Assembly (NCBI RefSeq): GCF_002899715.1
Contig: NZ_PPEK01000005.1
Span: forward strand, 62,001 to 126,000
Direction: 5' to 3'
From: Enteroscipio rubneri
GTDB taxonomy: Bacteria; Actinomycetota; Coriobacteriia; Coriobacteriales; Eggerthellaceae
DNA: 64,000 bases
The notes under the pieces are model-generated. The model was not told the DNA's origin. It worked only from the letters and a program-made list of their open reading frames with translations, and searched no databases. A program made the position numbers and the translations under genes. Below are positions 28,115 to 36,447 of this stretch, one piece after another. Position 1 is the first letter of the stretch; every line of letters begins with the position of its first letter.

Positions 28115-30196
28115 GTGGCAAAGTATCAGAAGCTGCTCGAGCCGTTCTCAATCGGCAACGTCGAGTTGCGCAATCGGTTCGTCATGCTGCCCATGACGAT
28201 CGAGAAGGTCGACAACTATCATGTGACCGACGACCTGATTGACTTCTACGAGCAGCGCGCCAAGGGCGGCGTGAGCCTCATCGAGATTGGCAGCGCCTAT
28301 GTGTGCGACTGCTTCGACACCGAGCCGAAGTACCATACCACCACCGGTGCCTGCGGTATTTGGGACGACCAGTTCATCCCCGGTCTCCAGCGTGTCGCCG
28401 AGGTTTGCCACAAGCACGGCACCAAGGTGGCTGTTCAGCTGCAGCTGTGCTACGAGTGGCGTGCATCGGGAGATGACCCGCTGCTGTCGTATGCTCCTTC
28501 CAAAGACGTTCAGAGCGGCCCGTTCGTGGGAATGCCCGAACGCGAGTACACCAAAGAGGAGATCGCCATCGTCGTGAAGCAATACGGCGAGGCCGCCAAG
28601 CGCGCCAAGGATGCGGGCATCGATATCATCGAGATTCATGCCGGTATCGGCTACATGGTCATGCGCTTTCTGTCGAAGTACTCCAACCATCGTACCGATG
28701 AATATGGCGGAAGCCCCGAGAATCGCGCCCGTCTGCTTACCGAGATCATCGATGAGGTGCATAAGACCTGCGGCGACGACATGCCCATCCTCATCCGCAT
28801 CTCCGCCGACGATCTCATGCCCGGCGGCAACCGCATCGAGGACACCAAGGAGCTCGTTCCCATCATCGAAGCCCACGGCGTGGATGCCTGGAGCGTCCAG
28901 GCAGGCTTCCATGAAGCGCCGCGCCCCGTGGCGAACCAGATCGTGCCCGAAGGCGAGTTCATCGATTTGGCCAAGGAGGTCAAGTCCGTCACGAACAAGC
29001 CTGTGTTCCCCGGTACGCGCATCAACTCGCTTGACATGTGCGAGAAGGTCGTCACGCAGGGATACGGCGACGCGGTGGGTATGGCCCGTCAGTTTATAGC
29101 CGATCCCGAGACCGCCGGCAAAGTGGCCGCTGGCCATCCCGAGCAGGTTCGCCCCTGCATCGTGTGCAGCCGCTGCCTTGACAATATCTTCATCGGCAAG
29201 CCGTGCCAGTGCTCGGTCAACGCCAATGTGTGGCAGGGCGCCGAGGTGGGCCTGCCTCAGGACAAGCCGGCCGAGCAGAAGAAGCACATCGTCGTCATTG
29301 GCGCCGGCCCTGGTGGCCTGGAGACGTCCCGCGTTGCTGCGCTGCGCGGACATAAGGTCACGCTCATCGACAAGGCCGACCGTGTCGGCGGCCTGCTCAA
29401 TATGGCTCAGGTTCTCAACGCCAACATGGAGCCGTTCGTCACGTGGTGGGGCAACGAAATCAAGCTGCATCCCAACGTTGATCTGCGCCTCAAGACGGAG
29501 GTCACCGCAGCCGATATCAAAGCGCTCAATCCTGACGAGGTTGTCGTCGCTCCCGGCGGCGGCGTCATCCAGATCGACGTGCCCGGCATCGACGGCAAGA
29601 ACGTCGTGAAGTCCGAGGATATCAAGGCCATGGTGGCCGGACATGTGCCCGAGGGCAAAGGCCTGATCTGGAAGGCCGCTGTGGCTGCGATCAAGGCGCA
29701 GGGCGGTACGGTCGGCTTCATGCGCTTCGGCCTGAACATGTCCACGGGCCCGACGGCTATCGTTGGAAAGCGCGTGGTCATCGTCGGCGGCGGCTTCGCC
29801 GGCCTGGAGTGCGCCGAGTCGATGTGCGAGGGCCGCGAGATCACGGTCATCGAAGAGGCCAAGAAGCTCGGCAACGGCATTGGCATCATCGACAAGAACC
29901 CCACCATCAATCTCGTGAAGTCCAAGGGCGTCAAGCTCATGCCCCTCACGAAGCTCGTGGAGGTCACGAAGAAGGGTGCGCGCGTCCAGAACGTCGAGAC
30001 CGGCGAGGAGACCTTCATCGAGTGCGATACCGTGCTCACCTCGCTCGGCGTCGAGCAGAACACCGACCTCTACGACAAGATCGTCAAGGAGTTCCCGAAC
30101 GCCAAGCTCATCGGCGACGCCACGACCCCCGAGGGCAAGGTCTACCGCACGCTCGAAGCCACCAAGGGCGGCTACGAGGCGGGTATGGCCTTCTAG
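28115..30196 (+). CDS. Old-yellow-enzyme/2,4-dienoyl-CoA reductase-type flavin oxidoreductase
   Basis: This 693-aa FMN, FAD and [4Fe-4S] enzyme has an N-terminal TIM barrel (SIGNVELRNRFVMLPM, then EIHAGIGYMVMRFLSKYSNHRTDEYGGSPENR), a cysteine group CIVCSRCLDNIFIGKPCQC near residue 347, and two nucleotide folds with VVIGAGPGGLETSRVAALRG and RVVIVGGGFAGLECAE. Relatives reduce enoate double bonds (dienoyl-CoA reductase, BaiCD/BaiH, enoate reductase) with NAD(P)H. The start is GTG 28115 after GGAAAGGGG, giving MAKYQKLLEP. The TetR gene is divergent. A bile-acid, dienoyl-CoA or plant-enoate substrate is possible; sequence does not decide. Confidence 0.88.
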   Translation: MAKYQKLLEPFSIGNVELRNRFVMLPMTIEKVDNYHVTDDLIDFYEQRAKGGVSLIEIGSAYVCDCFDTEPKYHTTTGACGIWDDQFIPGLQRVAEVCHKHGTKVAVQLQLCYEWRASGDDPLLSYAPSKDVQSGPFVGMPEREYTKEEIAIVVKQYGEAAKRAKDAGIDIIEIHAGIGYMVMRFLSKYSNHRTDEYGGSPENRARLLTEIIDEVHKTCGDDMPILIRISADDLMPGGNRIEDTKELVPIIEAHGVDAWSVQAGFHEAPRPVANQIVPEGEFIDLAKEVKSVTNKPVFPGTRINSLDMCEKVVTQGYGDAVGMARQFIADPETAGKVAAGHPEQVRPCIVCSRCLDNIFIGKPCQCSVNANVWQGAEVGLPQDKPAEQKKHIVVIGAGPGGLETSRVAALRGHKVTLIDKADRVGGLLNMAQVLNANMEPFVTWWGNEIKLHPNVDLRLKTEVTAADIKALNPDEVVVAPGGGVIQIDVPGIDGKNVVKSEDIKAMVAGHVPEGKGLIWKAAVAAIKAQGGTVGFMRFGLNMSTGPTAIVGKRVVIVGGGFAGLECAESMCEGREITVIEEAKKLGNGIGIIDKNPTINLVKSKGVKLMPLTKLVEVTKKGARVQNVETGEETFIECDTVLTSLGVEQNTDLYDKIVKEFPNAKLIGDATTPEGKVYRTLEATKGGYEAGMAF

Positions 30197-30293
30197 GACT
30201 CCTCAGGCTTGTCCAGGCGCTCGCCGCGATCCCGTCTGCCTGCTGCAAAGCCGACGGGGGCGACCGATCGCCTCATACCGAATCGCCAGAAGC

Positions 30294-30313
30294 GGGCGGC
30301 CCTAGGGCCGCCC
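30294..30313 (+). terminator. Palindromic hairpin after flavoenzyme
   Basis: A perfect 20-base GC palindrome (GGGCGGCCCT followed by its complement) lies about 100 bases after the stop at 30196 and before the Nudix gene. Confidence 0.5.
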
Positions 30314-30396
30314 GTTCGCGTTGCGTTTGCGATACAATCGAGAACGGCGAACGGCCAAGGCGTCGAAGAGGCGCCGCGGCGGAAAGGAGAGGGCTG

Positions 30397-31278
30397 ATGG
30401 ATGCTTGGCTGCCGGGGGAACTGCTCGAGGTGCCGATGGAGGCGTCGTCTCTGGAGACGTATCGATCGTTTCTCGAGCACCGCGCAGAACCCGTTGCGCC
30501 GCGGCTTGCGGCGACGGTGATGCTCGTCCGCGGTCCCGGACAGAAAAAGGAGGCACCGCGTGCCGACTCCTTCCACGATGCATCGCAGGAAGTCTTCATG
30601 CTCCGCCGTGCTAAGACGATGGCCTTCGTGCCGGATGCCGTGGTGTTCCCCGGCGGCGGCGTCGATCCACGCGATGCGGACGAGCGCCTGCCGTGGACGG
30701 GACCGACGTCCGGCGAATGGGCGCATCGGATGGGAGTCGACGAGCAGACGGCTCGAAGCATTGTAGTGGCCGCGGCCCGCGAGGTGTTCGAAGAATGCGG
30801 GGTGCTGTTGGCCGGTGAGGGCGGGAGCGTGGTCTCCGATGTGGGCCGGCCCGAGTGGCGAGAGGAGCGCCAGCGCCTGTCCGAGCATGAATCGTCGTTC
30901 GCCGAAGTGCTGATGCGTCATGGATTAGTGCTGCGCGCCGACCTGCTGGGCCTGCGTTCGCACTGGCTAACACCGGTATACGAACCCCGTCGCTACGATA
31001 CATACTTCTTCGCGGCTTTGGCGCCCGAAGGCCAGGTGCCCGATGATCGCACGACTGAAGCAAACGGGGCAGGATGGGTTGATGCGCGCCGCATCCTTGA
31101 AGGAGGAGAGCGCGGCAAGGTGCTACTCATGCCTCCGACCGCGTACAATCTTGCGCAGTATGCGCGTTCGCTGGGCGCCGAGGATTTCGTTGCGGGCGTA
31201 CCGCGAGTCGAGCGCATCATGCTGGAGCCCTCCCGGCGTGAGACGGGGGAGGCGGTGCTCAGATGTCGACTTCCCTAG
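30397..31278 (+). CDS. Nudix hydrolase, NUDT19/CoA-diphosphatase-like
   Basis: The 293-aa protein carries a Nudix box split by an insertion: PGGGVDPRDADE at about residue 87, then after some 35 residues AAAREVFEECGVLL. Such an insert is seen in NUDT19-type CoA diphosphatases. Earlier motifs are LAATVMLVRG and VFMLRRAKTMAFVPDAVVFPGG. The likely role is removal of excess CoA or nucleotide-diphosphate derivatives. ATG 30397 follows GGAAAGGAGAGGG. The stop lies 16 bases inside the next gene, so translation of the two is coupled. Given the CoA enzymes nearby, control of CoA thioester levels is a plausible but unproved role. Confidence 0.85.
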   Translation: MDAWLPGELLEVPMEASSLETYRSFLEHRAEPVAPRLAATVMLVRGPGQKKEAPRADSFHDASQEVFMLRRAKTMAFVPDAVVFPGGGVDPRDADERLPWTGPTSGEWAHRMGVDEQTARSIVVAAAREVFEECGVLLAGEGGSVVSDVGRPEWREERQRLSEHESSFAEVLMRHGLVLRADLLGLRSHWLTPVYEPRRYDTYFFAALAPEGQVPDDRTTEANGAGWVDARRILEGGERGKVLLMPPTAYNLAQYARSLGAEDFVAGVPRVERIMLEPSRRETGEAVLRCRLP

Positions 31279-32138
31279 AGCAGCCAGGCGGCGCCACGCC
31301 GCCGACGCTAGCGGACGCCGCCCGCCGCGCACCGGATATCATCGAGAGGGCTCCCGATACATGGACGGGCGGGCGGCTGTCGCCGCGCGCGCGATGCGTG
31401 CTGGCGGACAATCCGTCGCCGTTGACGTATCTTGGCACGAACACGTGGATTCTGTCCGAGCCGGGCTGTTCGGGCTGCGTCGTAGTCGATCCGGGTCCTG
31501 CCGAGCAGGCCCATCTGCGCGCGGTGCAAGCCGCCGTTGACGAGGACGGCCTCGAGGTGGTTCTCGTGGTGCTCACGCACGACCACATCGACCACGCTCA
31601 GGGTGCGCAAGCTTTTGCCGATACCGTCGGGGCGCCGATCGTGGGGCGTCGCGAGGGGACGCTGCAGGATGGCCCGCTTCGCCTTGAGAAGCCGGGGCCG
31701 CTCCTTGAAGTGCTATCGCTACCAGGCCACTCGAGCGACTCAATCGGCCTCGTGTTCCCCGCCGATGCGTCCATCGTCACCGGTGACTTCATCTTCCTTC
31801 AGAGCTCGACGCTCATATGTTGGCCCGATGGCAGCCTGTCGGCGTACTTGGAGAGCCTCGATGCGCTGCATCGTGTCGTCAGTCAGCAGGGGATCGAGCG
31901 GCTGCTCACGGCGCATGGGCTTCCCATTGTCGATCCGCTTCCTGCGATCGAACGTCAGGAGGCACATCGCAGACGCCGTCTCGACCGGGTCAGGGCTGTG
32001 ATCGAAGAGGGCGCAGGGCGCGACATCGAACGTATCACGGAGCGCGTCTACCAGGGGGTCGATGTGCGTTTGAATGCGGCGGTGCGGTGCAACATCCAAG
32101 CCCAACTCGCCTATCTCGAAGAACACGGCGAGCTGTAA
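31263..32138 (+). CDS. Metallo-beta-lactamase-fold hydrolase, LACTB2-like
   Basis: The 291-aa protein has the metal motif LTHDHIDHAQGAQAF, preceded by VVVDPGPAE, and later SLPGHSSDSIGLVFP and VTGDFIFLQSS, giving the standard His/Asp ligands. A winged-helix-like tail after residue 220 (ERITERVYQGVDVRLNAAVRCNIQAQLAYLEEHGEL) matches the LACTB2/ribonuclease Z-related group. Partners of this class cleave RNA or thioesters. Start ATG 31263 overlaps the Nudix gene by 16 bases. It ends facing the CoA ligase, with a palindromic terminator between. Confidence 0.85.
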   Translation: MSTSLEQPGGATPPTLADAARRAPDIIERAPDTWTGGRLSPRARCVLADNPSPLTYLGTNTWILSEPGCSGCVVVDPGPAEQAHLRAVQAAVDEDGLEVVLVVLTHDHIDHAQGAQAFADTVGAPIVGRREGTLQDGPLRLEKPGPLLEVLSLPGHSSDSIGLVFPADASIVTGDFIFLQSSTLICWPDGSLSAYLESLDALHRVVSQQGIERLLTAHGLPIVDPLPAIERQEAHRRRRLDRVRAVIEEGAGRDIERITERVYQGVDVRLNAAVRCNIQAQLAYLEEHGEL

Positions 32139-32225
32139 CGGCTGTTGGAGGCTGTTCTTCGAACGAGCCGAGACGACCGCACGAGCACGCGAGAGCCTTC
32201 CTCGTGCGAACAAACGATAACGAAA

Positions 32226-32247
32226 AAGGCCCTCGCGCGAGGGCCTT
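32226..32247. terminator. Bidirectional palindromic terminator
   Basis: A perfect 22-base palindrome, AAGGCCCTCGC followed directly by its complement, lies between the convergent genes ending at 32138 and 32275. A-rich bases flank the left side, so it can serve the minus-strand gene as a T-run terminator. Confidence 0.7.
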
Positions 32248-32274
32248 GCCGTATTCCGTCGATGAGGCGCCGTT

Positions 32275-33915
32275 CTACAAGCACTGCTCGGCTTGCATGC
32301 GGCGCGCCAGCTCGTCGGCCAGCTCGTGGCGCTTGACCTTGCCTGTCGCGGTTTTGGGGATGGCGTCGATGTATTCCATGCGCTCGGGCCACAGACGCTT
32401 TGCAACATGCTTCTCGGCAAGATAGGCTGTGACATCGGCCACGGTGGGGCGGCGTTCGTCCGAGGGCACCGCAAACGTGCATATGCGCTCTCCAAGCCGC
32501 TCGTCGGGCATGCCGATAGTGGCTGTCTCGTCGAGGCCGGGACAGCCGATGAGGTCGTCATCGATCTCGTTCGCGCAGATGTTCTCACCGCCGCGGATAA
32601 TGATCTCCTTCTTGCGACCGTTGATGCGGATGCGGCCGCGCGCGTCCATAAAGCCGAGGTCTCCGCTGTAGAACCAGCCGTCGTCGTCGAGGGCGCGCGC
32701 CGTTCGTTCGGGTTCGTTGAGATAGCCGACGAACTGGTGCGGGCCGCGGGAGATCTCCTCGCCCTGCTCGCCGAGCGGCACATCCATGCGGTTCGCATCG
32801 ACGATGCGCGTTTCGATGCCGGGGAGGGCCACGCCCGACCAGGCGCCGTTCCATTCCATGCACTCCGACGGCGGCACCAGGATGTGCGGGCAGCTTTCCG
32901 TCGAGCCGTAGCACTCGCACAGGAGCACGCCGTGCTGAAACGCGCACTGCACCAGAGAACTCGGCACGGGGGCTCCGCCGCAGATGAAGACCTTGAGCGT
33001 CTCCAGGCGCGGTCCTTCACCCAGCTCGATGCACTTGAGCATGTCGTAGATGAACGGCGTAGCGCCCATCGACCAGGTGCAGCGTTCGGTATTCATGATC
33101 TCAAGAGCTTTCGCCGGGCGGAAGTCCTGCTGCAGGACCGTCCGCCCCCCCAGCAGCATAGGCGAGATTAGCCCGTGAAAAAACCCTGTCGCATGATTGA
33201 GGGGCGACGCCATGAACATGACATCATCCCGGGTGCGCTCGGCTCCTGCCACGAATGACTTCTCCGAAAAGATGAGATTGTTGTGGGTGAACAGTACCGC
33301 TTTTGGCTTTCCGGTTGTGCCGGACGTCGAAAGGATGCAGGTTACGTCGTCGGAGGTGATGGCAGGACGTTCGACGAGCGGCTCGTAGCGTGCGCAGATC
33401 TCGTCGATCGTGGGCAGGTCGGAGTGCTTGGGCGCGGCTTTGTCCACGAGTGCCACCGGCCCAAGCGACGGTATGCTTTCGAGGATGCTGAGTATCTGTT
33501 CCTCGAAATCGATCTTCGCCACCTTCGTGGGGCAGATGAACGCCTTCGTGCTTACGAGGTTCATGTCGTAGATTAGATCGGCGTCGTTGTACTTGCGCGG
33601 GACGGGATGCATGACGGCCCCCGTTTTGAGCGCGGCCACATACACGATGCAAAACTCTGCCCAGGTCGGCAATTGAAACGATACGACGTCGCCGGGTCGA
33701 ACGCCTTGTTCGACAAGCCATGCCGCCAAGCGCGACGCGCGATCATCCACTTCCCGATAGGTGAAGCGCGAACCTTGATCGTCGCTCACATACTCCTGAT
33801 CGGGGAAACGCGCGGCTTGTTCGAGCCAGATATCCCCGAGGGTTTGTTCCGTCCAGTAGCCTTGCTCGTAGTACAGGTTCTTACGTTCGTCGTTGATCTT
33901 AAGATCCGTTATCAT
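32275..33915 (-). CDS. Acyl-CoA synthetase (AMP-forming), CaiC/FadK-like
   Basis: The 546-aa ligase activates a carboxylic acid to its CoA thioester through an acyl-adenylate. Motifs: ILSTSGTTGKPKAVLFTHNN (P-loop), CECYGSTES, DGWFYSGDLGFMDARGRIRINGRKKEIIIRGGENI, and the catalytic lysine in IPKTATGKVKRHELA. The start 33915 (MITDLKIN) follows GGAGAGGAC; a GTG at 33942 has no ribosome site. It is a different protein from the second ligase at 51100 and lacks the CaiC N-terminal pattern. It lies in region 3 with a CoA-transferase, a crotonase-fold protein and an acyl-CoA dehydrogenase. Its substrate is unknown. Confidence 0.88.
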   Translation of the reverse strand: MITDLKINDERKNLYYEQGYWTEQTLGDIWLEQAARFPDQEYVSDDQGSRFTYREVDDRASRLAAWLVEQGVRPGDVVSFQLPTWAEFCIVYVAALKTGAVMHPVPRKYNDADLIYDMNLVSTKAFICPTKVAKIDFEEQILSILESIPSLGPVALVDKAAPKHSDLPTIDEICARYEPLVERPAITSDDVTCILSTSGTTGKPKAVLFTHNNLIFSEKSFVAGAERTRDDVMFMASPLNHATGFFHGLISPMLLGGRTVLQQDFRPAKALEIMNTERCTWSMGATPFIYDMLKCIELGEGPRLETLKVFICGGAPVPSSLVQCAFQHGVLLCECYGSTESCPHILVPPSECMEWNGAWSGVALPGIETRIVDANRMDVPLGEQGEEISRGPHQFVGYLNEPERTARALDDDGWFYSGDLGFMDARGRIRINGRKKEIIIRGGENICANEIDDDLIGCPGLDETATIGMPDERLGERICTFAVPSDERRPTVADVTAYLAEKHVAKRLWPERMEYIDAIPKTATGKVKRHELADELARRMQAEQCL

Positions 33916-34142
33916 CGCCTTGATGTCCTCTCCTGGCCGCACGCCACGGACGGTTCGGCTGCGCGAGGCTGCCCGGCCCGTAGGCGTTTCGGACGTCGTT
34001 CGGCATAGACGTGACTCCCTGTTCCGTCGGAGGGAGGCGCGATCCGACGGTTGGATTCGGTGCTCCCCCTTGGAACATGCATGTTGCTATTGTAGGACGC
34101 TCAACGGCAAAACCGATCGGTGAATCGCATGATCTTCCATCA

Positions 34143-34170
34143 GCAGTTTCTATGAAACCATAGAAACTGC
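34143..34170. promoter_or_regulatory. Perfect 12-bp inverted repeat, possible operator
   Basis: GCAGTTTCTATG (34143-34154) and CATAGAAACTGC (34159-34170) flank AAAC. It lies in the 602-base divergent gap between the ligase (start 33915) and the crotonase (start 34518), where I see no gene. A dimeric regulator site is the simplest reading. Confidence 0.5.
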
Positions 34171-34517
34171 AAATATAAGGTAGGAAAGTCTTTGTTGTCT
34201 TTTGGGGGTACGGCGACGGCCGGCGCAGCACTCTGGAACGACGTGCACGGAAACACCTGGTCAAAAAGTATTTTATAGGTCAGATGAAGACGCGTCCGGC
34301 CCGAGGGGCCCGATTGCGGCCGCTGTGGTCGGGCGAGGCTGAACAGTTTGGACGAACTGTGTCCGCCGCGGCGATTCGGGCGGTCAACAATAGGTTTCAA
34401 TTGCCCATGGCAAGCCTGCGCGCGTCGTGTGATTATATGCTACAACTGTGTCTGTGAAAGCCGATCAGCCTGATCGAAAGTAGAGAAGTGGAGCACAGGG
34501 AAAGGGGTTCTGAACCT

Positions 34518-35396
34518 ATGAGCGTGTACCAGGAGAGTTACCATCTGCCGGAGTTCGACTACGATTACGAGAAGCTGCTGATCGACAAGCGCGGTCCGGT
34601 CTACGTCTGCTCGTTCAACGACGCCGGAAACCTCAACGCCATGTCGTACCAGCAGATGAGCGAGTTCAACGACTTCCTCATCAAGGTGCGTCTGGACAAG
34701 GATTGCCGCGTGATTGTCCTCACGGGCGAAGGCAAGTCCTTCTGCGCCGGTTTCAACCTCAACGATCTTGCGCTCGATCCGCCTGAGGATATGGGCCGCA
34801 TCCAGCGCGACTTCTACGTCATGCAGCGCATGTGCTCCGATCAGGTCGTCAACATGCACCGCTGCGAGCAGCCCATCATCGGCGCTCTCAAGGGTTACGC
34901 CGTGGGCGGCGGGCTCTCCCTGGCGTGCGCCTGCGACATGCGCATCCTTGGCGAGTCTTTCAAGATGAACGCGGGCTACTTGTCCATTGGCTACACCGGC
35001 ACGGACATGAGTGGTTCGTTCTATCTGCCGAAGATCGTCGGGTACGCCCGCGCGTGCGAGATCCTCATGAACCCCAAGCGCTTCGGTGCCGAAAAGCTCT
35101 ACGAGTGGGGCTTCGCCAACAAGGTTGTCGCCGATGACGACGTCGTCGAAGAGGCCGTTGCGCTCGGCCAGCAGATTTGCGATTCGACGGCTCCGTTCGG
35201 TCTGCGCCTCACGAAGGAGGCTCTGAAGTCCTCGCTTGACGGCACGAGCTTTGAGACCCAGATCAAGATGGAGAACCGCAACCAGGTGCTCGCATCCAAC
35301 ACGCACGACGGCATCATGGGCACGCTGAAGATGAACCCGAAGAACAAAGAGGACGTCAAGGCGAACCCTGATAAGTACGCGTTCCACAACATGTAG
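34518..35396 (+). CDS. Crotonase-fold (enoyl-CoA hydratase/isomerase) protein lacking canonical glutamates
   Basis: The 292-aa protein has the crotonase fold: LTGEGKSFCAGFNLNDLAL forms the oxyanion region and GALKGYAVGGGLSLACACDMRI the CoA-binding helix. The usual first catalytic Glu (GGG-x-E-L) is Ser here, and the second region reads FKMNAGYLSIGYTGTDMSG with no Glu but an Asp, as in a subset of actinobacterial crotonases and in dienoyl-CoA isomerases. It is therefore probably not a standard hydratase; isomerase or hydrolase activity is possible. ATG 34518 follows GAAAGGGG. A hairpin terminator follows at 35437. Confidence 0.85.
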   Translation: MSVYQESYHLPEFDYDYEKLLIDKRGPVYVCSFNDAGNLNAMSYQQMSEFNDFLIKVRLDKDCRVIVLTGEGKSFCAGFNLNDLALDPPEDMGRIQRDFYVMQRMCSDQVVNMHRCEQPIIGALKGYAVGGGLSLACACDMRILGESFKMNAGYLSIGYTGTDMSGSFYLPKIVGYARACEILMNPKRFGAEKLYEWGFANKVVADDDVVEEAVALGQQICDSTAPFGLRLTKEALKSSLDGTSFETQIKMENRNQVLASNTHDGIMGTLKMNPKNKEDVKANPDKYAFHNM

Positions 35397-35436
35397 GACG
35401 GCGGGTCGATCGCGCCGGCTTGATGTCGACGCGCAC

Positions 35437-35473
35437 AGGAACGCCCCCGTCGAACGTTGGCGGGGGCGTTCCT
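35437..35473 (+). terminator. Hairpin terminator after crotonase gene
   Basis: AGGAACGCCCCCG (35437-35449) pairs with CGGGGGCGTTCCT (35461-35473), followed by a mixed T-containing run. Confidence 0.65.
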
Positions 35474-35581
35474 CGTTATTGGATCGGATCGTCTGGATGC
35501 GGGCATTCGGGCGATCTGGCGACTGCATGCCTTCGTCGAAGGCGTGCAAGCGCGATGAGCAGGCAAAGGGGGCTCTCTCGC

Positions 35582-36226
35582 ATGAAGATCCTGGGAATCA
35601 ACGGCAGCCATAGGCCTGGCAGGGGCACAGCGGCTCTTTTGGGGGCGGTTCTGGAGGCAGCGCAGGAGCAGGGGGCTGACGTCGAGCAGGTCGAGTTGGC
35701 CGAGCTTGAGATAGGCTTCTGCATCGGATGCAATACATGTCTCGGTAAGGCGGCATGCGCGCTCCACGACGATATGGACATCCTCATCGAAAAGATGCGG
35801 GAGGCCGACGGCATCGTCTTGGCATCTCCTGATTATTTCTCGAGCATTACGGCACGCATGAAATCCTTCATGGAGCGCACGCGCCCCCTCCATATGGTGG
35901 AGAACGCGCTCAAGGGCAAGGTAGGGGGCATGGTAGCTACGGCGGGACTCGATAATTGCGGCATCGAGGAAACCATGGCCGCCATGGAACGCTGGTTTGC
36001 AACCCACGAGATGCTCGTCGTTCATGCGCGTCCTGCGGGGCCGGTTTTGGGCAGCGGTGCAACTGCGACCGGCTTTGCGGGTCTCGATGAGGAAGGGAAG
36101 CCTATTTGGCGCTCGGTGAAGCGCGATGCCGCCGCATTCGCCTGTGCGCGTCAACTGGGAGGCGATTTGGTCGAACTCGCCGAGCGGCTTTCAGGTTCAC
36201 GCTCATGCGGAGCCGGCTCAGCATGA
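35582..36226 (+). CDS. Iron-sulfur flavoprotein / NAD(P)H-FMN reductase family
   Basis: The 214-aa flavodoxin-like protein starts with ILGINGSHRPGRGTAALL, the FMN phosphate loop, and carries CIGCNTCLGKAAC near residue 48, the compact cysteine motif of iron-sulfur flavoproteins that bind a [4Fe-4S] cluster next to FMN. GIVLASPDYFSSITARMKSFMER is the second FMN-binding stretch. Members move electrons between ferredoxin and small acceptors. ATG 35582 follows AAAGGGGG. It is the last plus-strand gene before a convergent terminator. Confidence 0.85.
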   Translation: MKILGINGSHRPGRGTAALLGAVLEAAQEQGADVEQVELAELEIGFCIGCNTCLGKAACALHDDMDILIEKMREADGIVLASPDYFSSITARMKSFMERTRPLHMVENALKGKVGGMVATAGLDNCGIEETMAAMERWFATHEMLVVHARPAGPVLGSGATATGFAGLDEEGKPIWRSVKRDAAAFACARQLGGDLVELAERLSGSRSCGAGSA

Positions 36227-36367
36227 GCGTTGCAAGCCGAAGCGGAGGGCTCTCGGCGCCGTAGGCCGTGCCGGGGATACGGCTCCGGGCAGGCCGCTGG
36301 GCAGACGCTTCCGTGCCCTATCCTTCCCGAGCACGTATCAAGACCGACGGAGGGTGCGTTCGACATG

Positions 36368-36403
36368 ATATGGAAAAGGGGCTTCGCAGCCCCTTTTCCA
36401 TAT
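36368..36403. terminator. Bidirectional terminator with 16-bp stem
   Basis: ATATGGAAAAGGGGCT (36368-36383) pairs perfectly with AGCCCCTTTTCCATAT (36388-36403) over TCGC, between the convergent genes ending at 36226 and 36448. Confidence 0.85.
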
Positions 36404-36447
36404 GCAAGCGGTTTGGAACCCGCTCGACAAACGATTTCACTCAGGAC

